Positions 36,523 through 45,441 of a DNA stretch of 64,000 bases are shown here, one piece after another. The position numbers and the translations under genes are program-made. The DNA comes from Synechococcus sp. RCC307 (GTDB lineage Bacteria; Cyanobacteriota; Cyanobacteriia; PCC-6307; Cyanobiaceae), in contig CT978603.1 of NCBI GenBank assembly GCA_000063525.1, positions 987,105 through 1,051,104 of the forward strand, read 5' to 3'. The stretch's first letter is position 1. Every line of letters begins with the position of its first letter. Below the pieces are notes generated by a model. That model saw only the letters and a program-made list of their open reading frames with translations, had not been told where the DNA came from and searched no databases.

Positions 36523-37611
36523 ATGTTTGAGGCTCGCCGTTGGGCTTCCAGCCTGATGGCGGGAGTTCTGGCTGCTCAGCTCATCCCCGTGCTGCCGGCC
36601 CGTGCCTTCAGCCGTCTTGCGGCTTGGGCCATCACGGCCAAGGGTGAACTGCTGCTGCGCACCTCTCCAAACCTTGATCTCGACGCGTTTTTCAAAGACG
36701 GCGATGGCCGCTATGGCGATCGCATTTGGATTGATTTCCCTGGCAGCCCCCAGCGGCCGCGAAAGATCCCAGGCAAAGGCGCCGTTCGCGAAATTCGTGT
36801 GGGTATGCCCGAGCGCGGTGTGACGCGCCTGGTGATCGAGTTCAAGCGTGGCGTTGAACTCGACCCATCGAAGCTGCGTTTGGTGGGCCTCGACTGGGAC
36901 AGCTGGCGAATGCGCTTCCCGCTCCAGGACGCCCGCTTTGTGGCCATGGGTGAAGGCATCCTCGAGCGGGAGGTGCCCTTCCCCAGCGGGCCAACGATGC
37001 CCGGACTCTCGAGGGCCCCACTGCGAACTCTCACGGTGGCGAGTCTGCCGTGGGTTCGGCGCGGGGCCTACCGGGTGATGCTTGATCCTGGCCATGGGGG
37101 CAAAGACCCGGGCGCTATCGGCATTGGTGGCACCCGCGAAAAAGATGTGGTGCTGGATGTCTCGCGGCAGGTGGCCTCACATCTGCGCAGCAAAGGTGTG
37201 GTCGTGAAGATGACGCGCAGATCAGACGCCACGGTCGATTTGCCTCCCCGCGCCCGGCTATCGAACCAATGGCGCCCTGATGCCTTTGTGAGCATCCACG
37301 CCAATGCGATCAGCATGCGCAGGCCGGAGGTCAACGGACTCGAGACGTTCTATTTCCAAAGCTTTCAGGGAAAAAAACTCTCCTCCTTGATTCATGACTC
37401 AATCCTGAGGACAGTCAGGCGCAAAGACCGAGGGGTCAAGGAGGCGCGGTTCTACGTGATCCGCCGCACCAACAGCCCCGCGAGCCTTGTGGAGCTCGGT
37501 TTCCTTACCGGAACCGCCGATGCTGCCGATCTGGCTGACCCTGCCCACCGTCGTCAGCTGGCACTGGCGATCGCCGTGGGAATCCTCAACTATCTGAGAG
37601 TGGCCGGATGA
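36523..37611 (+). CDS. N-acetylmuramoyl-L-alanine amidase with AMIN-like domain
   Basis: A 362-residue exported cell-wall hydrolase. It has a signal peptide at about 1-28 and an N-terminal AMIN-like beta domain (about 35-150). The Amidase_3 catalytic domain then opens with VMLDPGHGGKDPGAIG, with the second zinc ligand Glu in TREKDVVL and His in SIHANA, and ends with Glu in LVELGFLTG. Such AmiC-type enzymes split daughter cells by cutting the peptide from MurNAc. Its stop overlaps the murI start by four bases. Confidence 0.92.
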   Translation: MFEARRWASSLMAGVLAAQLIPVLPARAFSRLAAWAITAKGELLLRTSPNLDLDAFFKDGDGRYGDRIWIDFPGSPQRPRKIPGKGAVREIRVGMPERGVTRLVIEFKRGVELDPSKLRLVGLDWDSWRMRFPLQDARFVAMGEGILEREVPFPSGPTMPGLSRAPLRTLTVASLPWVRRGAYRVMLDPGHGGKDPGAIGIGGTREKDVVLDVSRQVASHLRSKGVVVKMTRRSDATVDLPPRARLSNQWRPDAFVSIHANAISMRRPEVNGLETFYFQSFQGKKLSSLIHDSILRTVRRKDRGVKEARFYVIRRTNSPASLVELGFLTGTADAADLADPAHRRQLALAIAVGILNYLRVAG

Positions 37612-38486
37612 CCCTGAGCTCTTCTGCTGATGCCCTGAGCCTCTCGTTGCAGCGCGTGGCCACATCGGAGTTCACCGGGTTGCGGCCTCAGGCCCTGTTG
37701 GGATTGTTCGATAGCGGTTTGGGTGGCCTAACCGTGTTGCGCCGCTTGCTGAGCCAGCGGCCAGGCCAGCGGTGCGTGTACGTGGGGGATACGGCCCGCG
37801 TTCCCTACGGCAGCCGCGACCGCGCTGAAATCCGCTGCATTGCCGCTGAGGTGGTGGGCTGGCTGCGTGAGCAAGGAGCGGAAGCCGTGGTGATGGCCTG
37901 CAACACCACCAATGCTTTGGCCCTTGATGTGGCCCAGTCCGAAGCCGGGGTGCCGGTGTTGGGTCTGATTGATGCGGTGGCCCGTCAGGTGCAGCAACAG
38001 CGCATTGGCGTCCTTGCCACGGAAGCCACAGCCTCCAGTGGCGCCTACGGCCGCGCATTGCAGGCTCAGCGCCAGGGTTTAACCATCGTTGAGATGGGTT
38101 GTCCCGCCTTTGTTCCAGCTGTCGAGGCCCATCAGCTCGACACACCGGCCTTGCGGCGAGCAGCGCAGCGCTATCTCGAACCCCTGCTGGATGCTCGCGT
38201 CGAAGCCATCGTTTTGGGCTGCAGCCACTACCCGCTGCTCGAGCCGATGCTGCGCGATCTGCTGCCAGCGGGCGTTGAGCTGATTGATCCAGCCCATGCT
38301 CTGGTCGATCTCACCCTGTCGCTTTTTCCTGATCAACGGCGGCCCGCCATTGAGCCAGATCTCAGTGGCTGCCGGGTTGTGGCCACGGGCGATCCCGCTG
38401 AATTTGCTGCAGGATCGGCCCGTTGGTTGGGTCAACGGCCCCCGGTTGAGCAGATTTCTCTCCAGCCAGAGGGTCACGGCCACTAG
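37608..38486 (+). CDS. murI: Glutamate racemase
   Basis: MurI supplies D-glutamate for peptidoglycan. It has 292 residues. The opening GLFDSGLGGLTVLR, the two catalytic Cys in MACNTTNALA and LGCSHYPLLEP, and GDTARVPYG are all present. The first 25 or so residues are an extra N-terminal stretch before the usual start. The ATG at 37608 overlaps the amidase stop (ATGA), which groups two cell-wall genes in one operon. Confidence 0.95.
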   Translation: MTLSSSADALSLSLQRVATSEFTGLRPQALLGLFDSGLGGLTVLRRLLSQRPGQRCVYVGDTARVPYGSRDRAEIRCIAAEVVGWLREQGAEAVVMACNTTNALALDVAQSEAGVPVLGLIDAVARQVQQQRIGVLATEATASSGAYGRALQAQRQGLTIVEMGCPAFVPAVEAHQLDTPALRRAAQRYLEPLLDARVEAIVLGCSHYPLLEPMLRDLLPAGVELIDPAHALVDLTLSLFPDQRRPAIEPDLSGCRVVATGDPAEFAAGSARWLGQRPPVEQISLQPEGHGH

Positions 38487-38509
38487 GATCGGCTCACTCA
38501 GGCGGAGCC

Positions 38510-39481
38510 ATGTCGACGGTTGCCCAGCTTCTTCAGCCCGTCGAGTCTGACCTCGAGCAGCTTCTCAGCGATTTGCGCGCCTTAATCGGCGCCGGTCACC
38601 CCATTCTTCAGGCGGCAGCTGAGCATCTCTTCAGTGCCGGCGGTAAGCGCTTACGGCCCGGAATTGTCTTGTTGCTGAGCCGGGCCCTGGATCCCGCTGG
38701 TGAGCTCAGCCTGCGCCACCGGCGCCTGGCCCAGATCACCGAGATGATCCACACGGCCTCGCTGGTTCACGACGATGTTGTCGATGAGGCCAATACCCGC
38801 CGCGGTGTGCCCACGGTTCACAGCCGTTTCAACAGTCGTGTGGCGGTGTTAGCCGGTGATTTTCTGTTTGCCCAGTCCAGTTGGCATCTCGCCAATTTGG
38901 ATGACCTTGAAGTGGTCAAGCTGCTCAGCCGCGTGATCATGGATCTGGCGGAAGGTGAAATCCGTCAGGGTCTATTCCGCTACGACACCGGTCAAAGCCT
39001 CGAGACCTATCTCGAAAAGAGCTATTGGAAAACAGCGTCTTTGATCGCCAACAGCGCTAAAGCCGCTGGTGTGCTCTCAGAGCTCGAGCGCGATCAGCTC
39101 AACCAGCTGCACAGCTTTGGTCGTCAACTTGGTCTGGCTTTTCAAATCGTGGACGACATCCTCGACTTCACGGGCAGTGACGATCAGCTTGGTAAGCCAG
39201 CTGCTTCCGATTTGGCGTCTGGAACCCTCACAGCCCCAGTGATCTATGCCATGGAGGAGCACCCCTCCTTGGCGGTGTTGATTGAGCGGGAGTTCAGCGA
39301 ACCCGACGATCTCGATCAAGCTTTGGGCCTTGTGCGTCAGAGCCAGGGCATCCAGCGGGCGAGGGCCCTAGCTGAATCCATGGCCCGTGAATCCACCACC
39401 AATCTCAAGTTCCTGCCGGCGAGCGCTTCGCGTGATGCCTTGATGGAGCTCCCGGACTTTGTGCTGAGCCGGCTGTACTAA
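38510..39481 (+). CDS. sds: Solanesyl diphosphate synthase
   Basis: A trans-prenyl diphosphate synthase of 323 residues that makes the C45 side chain of plastoquinone. The first Asp-rich motif is LVHDDVVDEANTRRG and the second is FQIVDDILDFTGSDDQLGK. The GGKRLRPG motif and the small residues before the first motif fit a long-chain enzyme. It follows murI by 23 bases. The 3' flank is a change of context from core to small hypothetical genes. Confidence 0.92.
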   Translation: MSTVAQLLQPVESDLEQLLSDLRALIGAGHPILQAAAEHLFSAGGKRLRPGIVLLLSRALDPAGELSLRHRRLAQITEMIHTASLVHDDVVDEANTRRGVPTVHSRFNSRVAVLAGDFLFAQSSWHLANLDDLEVVKLLSRVIMDLAEGEIRQGLFRYDTGQSLETYLEKSYWKTASLIANSAKAAGVLSELERDQLNQLHSFGRQLGLAFQIVDDILDFTGSDDQLGKPAASDLASGTLTAPVIYAMEEHPSLAVLIEREFSEPDDLDQALGLVRQSQGIQRARALAESMARESTTNLKFLPASASRDALMELPDFVLSRLY

Positions 39482-39487
39482 GCCGCT

Positions 39488-39757
39488 CTATTGCTGGCGG
39501 TAGCGGGGCAACTCATCGCCAATGGTGAACAGAGGTTTGTTCTTTTTGAACCACAGCCAATCCCGTAAAGGAGGCGTTGTGGCCAGCTCTTGGCGGCTGA
39601 GTCCCAACTTCAGTTTGTTGCTAGCTGACTCCAGCAAATCAAGCATCGCGTCCGCCGTTGGAGCTTTGGCAAGAGCTGTGTTCCAGCGTTTGTCTCCTTC
39701 AATGCCACGCACCAGGGCACTGATTTTTTGTGCTGCCGTGTAGCCGCTGAAATCCAA
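39488..39757 (-). CDS. Small Nif11-like hypothetical protein
   Basis: An 89-residue soluble, helical protein. The middle part (ALAKAPTADAMLDLLESA, then LGLSRQEL) has the spacing of Nif11-type domains, but the match is weak and no peptide-maturation gene is close by. The C-terminus is basic and aromatic (DWLWFKKNKPLF). The start appears to be TTG at 39757. It converges on sds with six bases between. Confidence 0.55.
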   Translation of the reverse strand: MDFSGYTAAQKISALVRGIEGDKRWNTALAKAPTADAMLDLLESASNKLKLGLSRQELATTPPLRDWLWFKKNKPLFTIGDELPRYRQQ

Positions 39758-39888
39758 CCAGCCTGTCCCAAAGGTGCTGGGAAGGTATCAGAAATTCTCT
39801 GGCCAGGAAGTGGAATTTATGGTGATGAAGCATCCGATTGTGGGCCGACCAGGATTAGGAGTGCTAAGTCACCAGGTGGATCCCGGTC

Positions 39889-40119
39889 GTGCCGACGCTT
39901 GCCCCCTCTTGCATCACCTTGACGGATCAATGGGGTCACCCATGCCTGATTTGTGAGCTGCCACCGCAGATCAATCCAAAGGAAATCAGCCGACTGCACC
40001 ACCAAATCTTGGTGCATTGTCAACAGGAGCTGCAGCGACACAGTGCATCACGTCCACTGCACTTGTCCTGGCCGCAGGTGGTCAGCTTGCTCGAACAGCG
40101 GATTGGTTGTCTGGCCTAA
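39889..40119 (+). CDS. Possible small protein, unknown
   Basis: A 76-residue frame from GTG at 39889. The later part (INPKEISRLHHQILVHCQQELQRH...LSWPQVVSLLEQRIGCLA) reads like a helical coding sequence rather than chance, and it ends three bases before a convergent small gene. A CLIC pair is the only Cys motif. There is no family match, and the start is uncertain. The 39758-39888 stretch before it shows nothing I can name. Confidence 0.4.
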   Translation: MPTLAPSCITLTDQWGHPCLICELPPQINPKEISRLHHQILVHCQQELQRHSASRPLHLSWPQVVSLLEQRIGCLA

Positions 40120-40122
40120 GAA

Positions 40123-40380
40123 TCAGGCTTTGTGGCGCTTGGTTGGAATCGGACGCTGAGGAAATAGCACTGCCCGACCTTCTTGCTGACAGGGGTATTG
40201 CAGGGTTCGCCAGCTGCCGCTGCGTGTACTGACTTCGACACCAATAGGGATTGGTTCTTGTTCGGTATGGCCATGATTTTGCCACCAGGATGAAGCATCA
40301 GTCCAGGCGGAATCAAAGCTTTCGTAAACATCATCCAGAACGGGATGGGGGTCCCCGTTCAGGCTTGTTAAGCGATACAT
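40123..40380 (-). CDS. Small hypothetical protein
   Basis: An 85-residue soluble protein beginning MYRLTSLNGDPHPVLDDVYESF, with an aromatic-rich centre (SAWTDASSWW) and a basic tail (RPIPTKRHKA). The style resembles small conserved proteins of picocyanobacteria. The frame stays open upstream to 40611, but that extension overlaps the next gene and looks non-coding, so I place the start at ATG 40380. An AT-rich stretch with TTATAAAAG on the minus strand about 90 bases upstream could hold its promoter. Confidence 0.6.
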   Translation of the reverse strand: MYRLTSLNGDPHPVLDDVYESFDSAWTDASSWWQNHGHTEQEPIPIGVEVSTRSGSWRTLQYPCQQEGRAVLFPQRPIPTKRHKA

Positions 40381-40534
40381 CCGCTGGCTATGCAGGTTCA
40401 ACAGGCCAGCCAACGTCGCTCCTAACCAACTCTTATCACTATGCCTGATGTGTTGAAACTTTGACGGGCTTTTATAAGTTCTTTGTGCCAACACGATGAA
40501 TCTTTGCGATTCAATAACTTTTCTCTTCCTAGGT

Positions 40535-40993
40535 TTATCTACTGAGAAGCGGTCCGCCGTGGTGGTCCTGGCCTTGGCTCCAGTTCCGGGTCGCAACAAC
40601 AGCCACGGCAATGAGCTCAGAAGGGATGTAGCGACTGGCGAGTCGGGCTTCCAGTTCGCCGTTGATCTCGTGGTTGGGGTACTGCATCAGGACAGCCATC
40701 ACCTCTTTTTGAGGCAGTAGTTCGCGCACCAGCGGCGAAAGCAGCGAACTCGGCATCAAGGCATCGCCGTTGCGTCCCATGCGGTGTTGAACCACATGGG
40801 CCAGTTCGTGCTTGATGACATTGAGATAGGAGTTTTTTTCTCTATTGAGATTCTTTCTGCAGAGGGTCACGCTGCCCACGGCAGGGTCAAATCCGCCCAT
40901 GGAATGGCGATTGTCTTGACAAAAAGCTGCATGGCTATTGAGGGGGATCCCGCCGAGAACCGCTGCAGCCAGAAGTAGTGGGAAATGAATCAA
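40535..40993 (-). CDS. Exported protein with HExxH zinc-protease-like motif
   Basis: A 152-residue protein with a signal peptide at about 1-22 (ending SHA). The motif VIKHELAHVVQH contains HELAH, the zinc-binding and catalytic HExxH of zincin metalloproteases, in a helix as expected. A third ligand cannot be fixed. Two Cys (FCQDN, TLCRK) may pair. The protein is much smaller than typical secreted proteases, so it may be a minimal or inactive form. The region is lower in G+C than its surroundings. Confidence 0.6.
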   Translation of the reverse strand: MIHFPLLLAAAVLGGIPLNSHAAFCQDNRHSMGGFDPAVGSVTLCRKNLNREKNSYLNVIKHELAHVVQHRMGRNGDALMPSSLLSPLVRELLPQKEVMAVLMQYPNHEINGELEARLASRYIPSELIAVAVVATRNWSQGQDHHGGPLLSR

Positions 40994-41158
40994 TAATCGA
41001 CCTCTGAACTATTAAGAGGACCTTAAGCCGCTGGTGTTACTGCCTTGTAACCGCCGCAACAGTTCGCATGGATTTATTCCCCTGTTTTGTGTCTGTTCAT
41101 GACTGAGCGAAGGGGTTTTGCCTCTGGCACAGGGCATGGGGACGAATCGCCAGTAGTA

Positions 41159-41172
41159 CGCTAGAACTAGCG
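41159..41172. promoter_or_regulatory. Inverted repeat touching sbcD start
   Basis: CGCTAG-AA-CTAGCG lies directly before the GTG start of sbcD. The overlapping AGTACGCTAGAACT is one base from a symmetrical AGTnC-N4-GnACT site and is near the cyanobacterial LexA consensus. LexA control of a DNA-repair pair would make sense, but the match is imperfect. The other bases of the 179-base upstream gap (40994-41158) show nothing definite. Confidence 0.3.
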
Positions 41173-42351
41173 GTGTTTGGGGTTCTGCGCTTGGTTCGCT
41201 TTCTGCACACGGCGGACTGGCAGATCGGCAAGCCCTATGCCCGGGTGGTTGATCCAGACCACCGCGCTCGCCTCAAGCAGGTTCGGATTGCTGTGATCCA
41301 ACGCATGGCGCTGTTCGTGCAACGGCAGCAGCTGGATTTCGTTCTGGTGGCGGGGGATCTATTTGACTCGCCAGCACCAGCCCGCTCAGAGGTTGCTCAA
41401 GCGTTGAGTGCCATCGGCCAAATCCCTGCTCCTGTGCTGGTCATTCCCGGGAACCACGACCATGGCGGTCCTGGCAGCCTTTGGCATCAGGGCTGGTTTC
41501 AGGAGCTCAGCGCCGATGTCGCCCCCAATCTTCAGATCTTGCTCGAGCGGCAGCCGGTGTCGTTATGCGGGGCTGTGGTGTTGCCGTGTCCCCTGATGCG
41601 CCAAACCGCTGTCGAGGATCCGCTCAGCTGGCTGACGCAGCTCAACACCAGTGAATTGCCCGACGGTCCCCGGATTGTTTTGGCCCACGGATCTGTTCAA
41701 AGCTTTGCGGCCCTTGATTCCCAGGAGGCCAGCTCCAACCAGCTGTCTCTTGAGCAGCTTCCGCAGGGCCTCTGCGATTACATCGCCTTGGGTGATTGGC
41801 ACGGCCTCAAGCAGGTCAGCGCCAACGCCTGGTATTGCGGCTGTCCTGAACAGGATCGCTTCCCTCGCACTGCCGATTACGCCAGTTCCCAGGTGTTGCT
41901 GGTGGAGCTGGAGCGTGGCTGCTCTCCTGCCGTCAGCATCGAGCCCACAGGCGCCCTGCAGTGGCATCACATCACCATGCGGCTGCAGGGGGATGCTGAT
42001 CTCGAGTTGCTCGAGCGCCAGGTTCAACAGCATCTGGGTCAGCGCAGTGGTGAAGACCTGTTGCTGCTGGAGCTCGACGGCCAGCTGTCCTTGACCGGTG
42101 CCGCACGGCTGGAAGCTTGGCTGACGTCGCTGTCAAGCCGTCTGTTGCGTTTAAAACATCGCCAGCGGGTGCGAACTCTCCCGAGTGACGCCGAACTGGC
42201 ACCTTTGTTGGACCGGCCTGGTGATCCGTTGTTTGCTCGGGTGGTGAGCTCTTTGAAAGAGCAGAGCCTCCAACAGGACAATGCCGAAGAATCGCGCTTG
42301 GCCGTTCTGGCCTTGCGGGAGTTGCAACTGCTGGCATCCCAGGAGATCTGA
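41173..42351 (+). CDS. sbcD: SbcD/YhaO-like DNA repair exonuclease subunit
   Basis: A 392-residue Mre11/SbcD-type metallophosphoesterase. Motifs: HTADWQIGK (family DxH, with Gln in place of His, as seen in many YhaO-like proteins), VAGDLFDS, IPGNHDHGG, VLAHGS and LGDWHG. With its partner ATPase it trims DNA ends and hairpins. The start is GTG at 41173. An in-frame GTG at codon 8 could give a shorter form starting at the conserved RFLHTADW. It lies two bases before the sbcC-like gene. Confidence 0.85.
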   Translation: MFGVLRLVRFLHTADWQIGKPYARVVDPDHRARLKQVRIAVIQRMALFVQRQQLDFVLVAGDLFDSPAPARSEVAQALSAIGQIPAPVLVIPGNHDHGGPGSLWHQGWFQELSADVAPNLQILLERQPVSLCGAVVLPCPLMRQTAVEDPLSWLTQLNTSELPDGPRIVLAHGSVQSFAALDSQEASSNQLSLEQLPQGLCDYIALGDWHGLKQVSANAWYCGCPEQDRFPRTADYASSQVLLVELERGCSPAVSIEPTGALQWHHITMRLQGDADLELLERQVQQHLGQRSGEDLLLLELDGQLSLTGAARLEAWLTSLSSRLLRLKHRQRVRTLPSDAELAPLLDRPGDPLFARVVSSLKEQSLQQDNAEESRLAVLALRELQLLASQEI

Positions 42352-42353
42352 CC

Positions 42354-44915
42354 ATGCAGTTGCTTCAGATCACCCTTGAGCATGTGCGCCTGCACCGGCA
42401 GTTGAACCTGCCGCTGGCCAGTGGCATCACGGTCCTTGAGGGGGCCAACGAATCGGGCAAGAGCACCTTGGCTGAGGCCATACATCGGGCGCTGTTTTTG
42501 CCAGCGCGCACTGCCGGGGCTGCTTTGAACCAACTCCGCACACGCCCCTTTGAGGCCGATCCCACCATCAGCCTGCAGTTCAGTGCAGATGGCAACACCT
42601 ACCAGCTGCGCAAAACCTTCGCGGGAAGCCGCGGCAGCGTCAGCCTCAGCGACGCCGCCGGCAACGTTCTGGAAGGGGAACGGGCTGAAGAGCGCCTGGC
42701 CCAGTTGGTCGGCGCATCAGCCGTTCGTGGCGGCAATCTCGGACGTTTGCGCGAGCGTTGGGCTCACCTTTGGGTGTGGCAAGGGCAGGCAGGTGTTGAT
42801 CCCCTGAGCCTGGCTCCGGCCACGATTGATCAAGAGCGCTTGCTCCAACAGCTCCAGCATCAAGCCCAAACCATCCAATCAGGCTTTGATCAGCAGATTC
42901 AACAGGCGATTCGCCAGCGTTGGTCCCTCAGCTACACCGATGGTGGACGCGAAGGGCGTGCGGGCTCTGAACTTGATCGTGCGCTGAAAGCGGAAGCCAA
43001 GGCCGCTGAAAACCTCAGCCAATTGGAGCAGGACGAGCAAGCGCAGCAGCAGGCCCAGCGGGATTTTGCTGAAGCATCGAGTGCATTGCAGGCCCTCGAT
43101 GCCCAGTTGCCATTGCTCAAGCAACGTCAACAGCTCCAGGACCAACAGCAGCGCGTGCAAGAGCAGTTGTCGCAATGGCAACCCGTGTTGCAGCGCGGCG
43201 AGCAAGCAGCCGAACACCTTCAGAAGCTGTGGCAGTCACTTGCTCCAGCGCAAGCGCAGCTCGAGGCACTGCAACAACGCCTGCCAGAGACCGAGCTCAG
43301 CTTTAAAGCCGCCAGCGAAGCATTGGATCAAGCCATCGCTCAGGCGGAAACCTTGCAGCAGTGGATGCGCTTTTTGCAGTTGCAACAGCAGGCTGATCAG
43401 CTGCAAGCGCTGGCCATCCGCAGCGCTGAGCTCAAGCAGAGAGCCGAGCAGCTACCAGCCCTGGAGCCGGCGGATCTTGAGTCTCTGCAACAGCTCGAGC
43501 GTTCACGTCAGGATGCGGCCGTTGCCTTGGCGTGCCTCAGCACGGGCCTCGAGCTCACAGCCACCGATCAAGCCCTGTTGCTCAACGACCAACCGCTTCG
43601 GGCAGGGGATGCGCTCGATCTGGATCAAGACGCTGAATTGCGCTCGGCTTCAGGTGGCTTTGTGTTGCAGATTCGTCCTGGCGGTGCCGGTCGCTTGAAC
43701 CAGCTGCGCCAAACCAAGGCCCTGTTGGACCAGCAGCTTTCAGCAGCGCTGCAGCGCTGGAACCTGCCGGATGTGAAGGCCGCCAAAGCTTCCGAGCGCG
43801 AACGACGCGAGTTGATCGCTGAATGGCGCCAACTCCGCTCCCAACAGGGAGCGATTGCCGTGGATCAGCTACGCCAACAGATCGCTGCCTTGCCAGAACC
43901 GCCAAAGGATGCCGATCTGAGCCAACTGCGGGAGCAGCTGGATGCCCTGGTGCCCCAAGGCAAAGCGTTGCGGCTACAGCGCAATCAAGCCGAGGCCGAT
44001 CTCAGCCAGCAGCGCCAGCAGTTGGAGCAATTGCAGGCCTCCTGCCAGAGCGACTTGCAACATCAGACCCGGGCGCAAACCGTGCTGGAGGAAGTGCAAC
44101 AAAGCCATGGTGGATTAGAGAGCTTTCGGCAGCAGGTCTCTCGTCTGCAGCAGGAGCTCAAGCAGGGTCAGCAGCAGCTGCAACGGCTCGATGAGCAATT
44201 GCAACGTCAGGGTGTGCACCGTCTTGATGGCGTGAGCCCTGTTGCGGTTCAACACCAGCGTGATCAATGGCTGCAGCAACGGGCCGCTAGCCGTGCCCTC
44301 TTGGAAAGCCAAGGGGAGCGGGGCTTACAGGAACAACTGGAGATGGCCCGGGCTGATCTCGAGGATTGCGCCTCACAGCGCCAAAGCCTGCAGGATGAAG
44401 CTCGGATGCTGAATCTTCTGCTCCAAACTTTTGAGCAGGAGCAGGCCCAGCTTTCTGAGAGCTACAGCGCTCCTTTGGCCGACTCCCTTGAGGCCTATCT
44501 GCGTTGTTTCACCAAGGCCCCATCACGGCTTGGCCTGCGGTTTGATCCGCGCCAAGGTTTTGTTGATCTCGATTGGCAGCGGGAGTCAGGCGTTGCTTGG
44601 GGATTCGACGATCTCAGCGGCGGAACACGGGAGCTCTTGGCTGCTGCTGTGCGCATGGCGATGGCAGAGGTGTTGGCACCTGCCTACGACGGCGTCTTGC
44701 CGGTGCTTTTCGACGATGCCTTCACCAATGTCGACCCCAGCCGCTGGTCTGCCCTCAACGCCATGTTCCAACGCGCCCGGGAGCGAGGCGTTCAGGTGTT
44801 GCTGCTCAGCTGTGATCCAAATTTCAGTGCTGCCATTCAGCCGGATGTGCTGCACCAGCTGCCGCTGCGGACGGCATCGCCAACAGCGCTCCATCGGCGC
44901 CGTAGTGCCGCTTAA
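42354..44915 (+). CDS. sbcC: SbcC/YhaN-like SMC-type ATPase
   Basis: An 853-residue Rad50/SbcC-family ATPase that works with the adjacent nuclease. Walker A is GANESGKST (30-38). Two long Gln/Leu-rich coiled coils (about 150-380 and 480-710) surround a short central segment, and the signature LSGGTREL and Walker B VLFDDAFTNVD stand near the C-terminus. The central hook has no clear CxxC zinc motif, as in the YhaN branch. Its last 92 bases are overlapped on the other strand by the DUF3598 gene. Confidence 0.87.
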   Translation: MQLLQITLEHVRLHRQLNLPLASGITVLEGANESGKSTLAEAIHRALFLPARTAGAALNQLRTRPFEADPTISLQFSADGNTYQLRKTFAGSRGSVSLSDAAGNVLEGERAEERLAQLVGASAVRGGNLGRLRERWAHLWVWQGQAGVDPLSLAPATIDQERLLQQLQHQAQTIQSGFDQQIQQAIRQRWSLSYTDGGREGRAGSELDRALKAEAKAAENLSQLEQDEQAQQQAQRDFAEASSALQALDAQLPLLKQRQQLQDQQQRVQEQLSQWQPVLQRGEQAAEHLQKLWQSLAPAQAQLEALQQRLPETELSFKAASEALDQAIAQAETLQQWMRFLQLQQQADQLQALAIRSAELKQRAEQLPALEPADLESLQQLERSRQDAAVALACLSTGLELTATDQALLLNDQPLRAGDALDLDQDAELRSASGGFVLQIRPGGAGRLNQLRQTKALLDQQLSAALQRWNLPDVKAAKASERERRELIAEWRQLRSQQGAIAVDQLRQQIAALPEPPKDADLSQLREQLDALVPQGKALRLQRNQAEADLSQQRQQLEQLQASCQSDLQHQTRAQTVLEEVQQSHGGLESFRQQVSRLQQELKQGQQQLQRLDEQLQRQGVHRLDGVSPVAVQHQRDQWLQQRAASRALLESQGERGLQEQLEMARADLEDCASQRQSLQDEARMLNLLLQTFEQEQAQLSESYSAPLADSLEAYLRCFTKAPSRLGLRFDPRQGFVDLDWQRESGVAWGFDDLSGGTRELLAAAVRMAMAEVLAPAYDGVLPVLFDDAFTNVDPSRWSALNAMFQRARERGVQVLLLSCDPNFSAAIQPDVLHQLPLRTASPTALHRRRSAA

Positions 44916-45441
44916 TAGCCAGCCAGGTTCCATTGGTTTGTTGCCATTGCAGTGAACAGTTGCGGCCATCCAGCAGCATCTGTAGATCTGGTTGCAAGCT
45001 CCAGCAGTGGCGATCGCCATGGCTTTCGATCGAGCAGCTCAATGGCGTTTCTGGCTCCTCGAGTGGAATGCCGGCGCGGGCTTCTTGCACCATCACGAGT
45101 GAGTGCAGACCACCACTGTTGCCTCGGACGATCAAACGACGGCGCTGTTGTCCAACGGTCAAACACAGCTCATAGTTCCAATTCCAGGGGGTGAACGGAT
45201 CAGGCCCCAGGCTCCAATGGCCCGCTGGATCCACTTGCATCGCAGCCGGCAACTCGCCAAAGCGCATCGTGCGGGTTTGTCCGGTGCTGCAGTCGGTCAA
45301 CGCTGCGACGACCTGATCAGCTTCGTCATGCACCCGCAGCACTGTGTTGAAGCGCGTTTGCTCAACGCCGGCATGATCCAGCCGGATGAAGAGTCCATGC
45401 CACTCGCCGCTGTTGTGCTCGAGCAGGGCGCGACGACTCAA
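44824..45441 (-). CDS. DUF3598 family protein (lipocalin-like)
   Basis: A 205-residue soluble protein with the DUF3598 pattern of cyanobacteria: an N-terminal NSGEWHGLFIRLDHAG, a central ELCLTVGQQRRRLIVRG strand pair and a beta-rich remainder. Family structures are calycin-like and are discussed near phycobilin lyases, but function is unproven. It starts four bases inside the fibrillin gene end. The last 30 codons overlap sbcC on the opposite strand, and the tail (AAAAGAAHP) looks like a recent extension. Confidence 0.75.
   Translation of the reverse strand: MSRRALLEHNSGEWHGLFIRLDHAGVEQTRFNTVLRVHDEADQVVAALTDCSTGQTRTMRFGELPAAMQVDPAGHWSLGPDPFTPWNWNYELCLTVGQQRRRLIVRGNSGGLHSLVMVQEARAGIPLEEPETPLSCSIESHGDRHCWSLQPDLQMLLDGRNCSLQWQQTNGTWLAIKRHYGADGALLAMPSAAAAGAAHPAEWQH

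Noticed and set aside
40381-40611. N-terminal extension of the 40123-40380 gene
   Set aside because: It overlaps the exported HELAH gene and has basic low-complexity sequence. The ATG at 40380 gives a natural start.
41173-41370. Loss of the SbcD catalytic His (DWQ instead of DWH)
   Set aside because: The same TADWQIG form is common in YhaO-type relatives as I recall them, so it is not evidence of inactivation.
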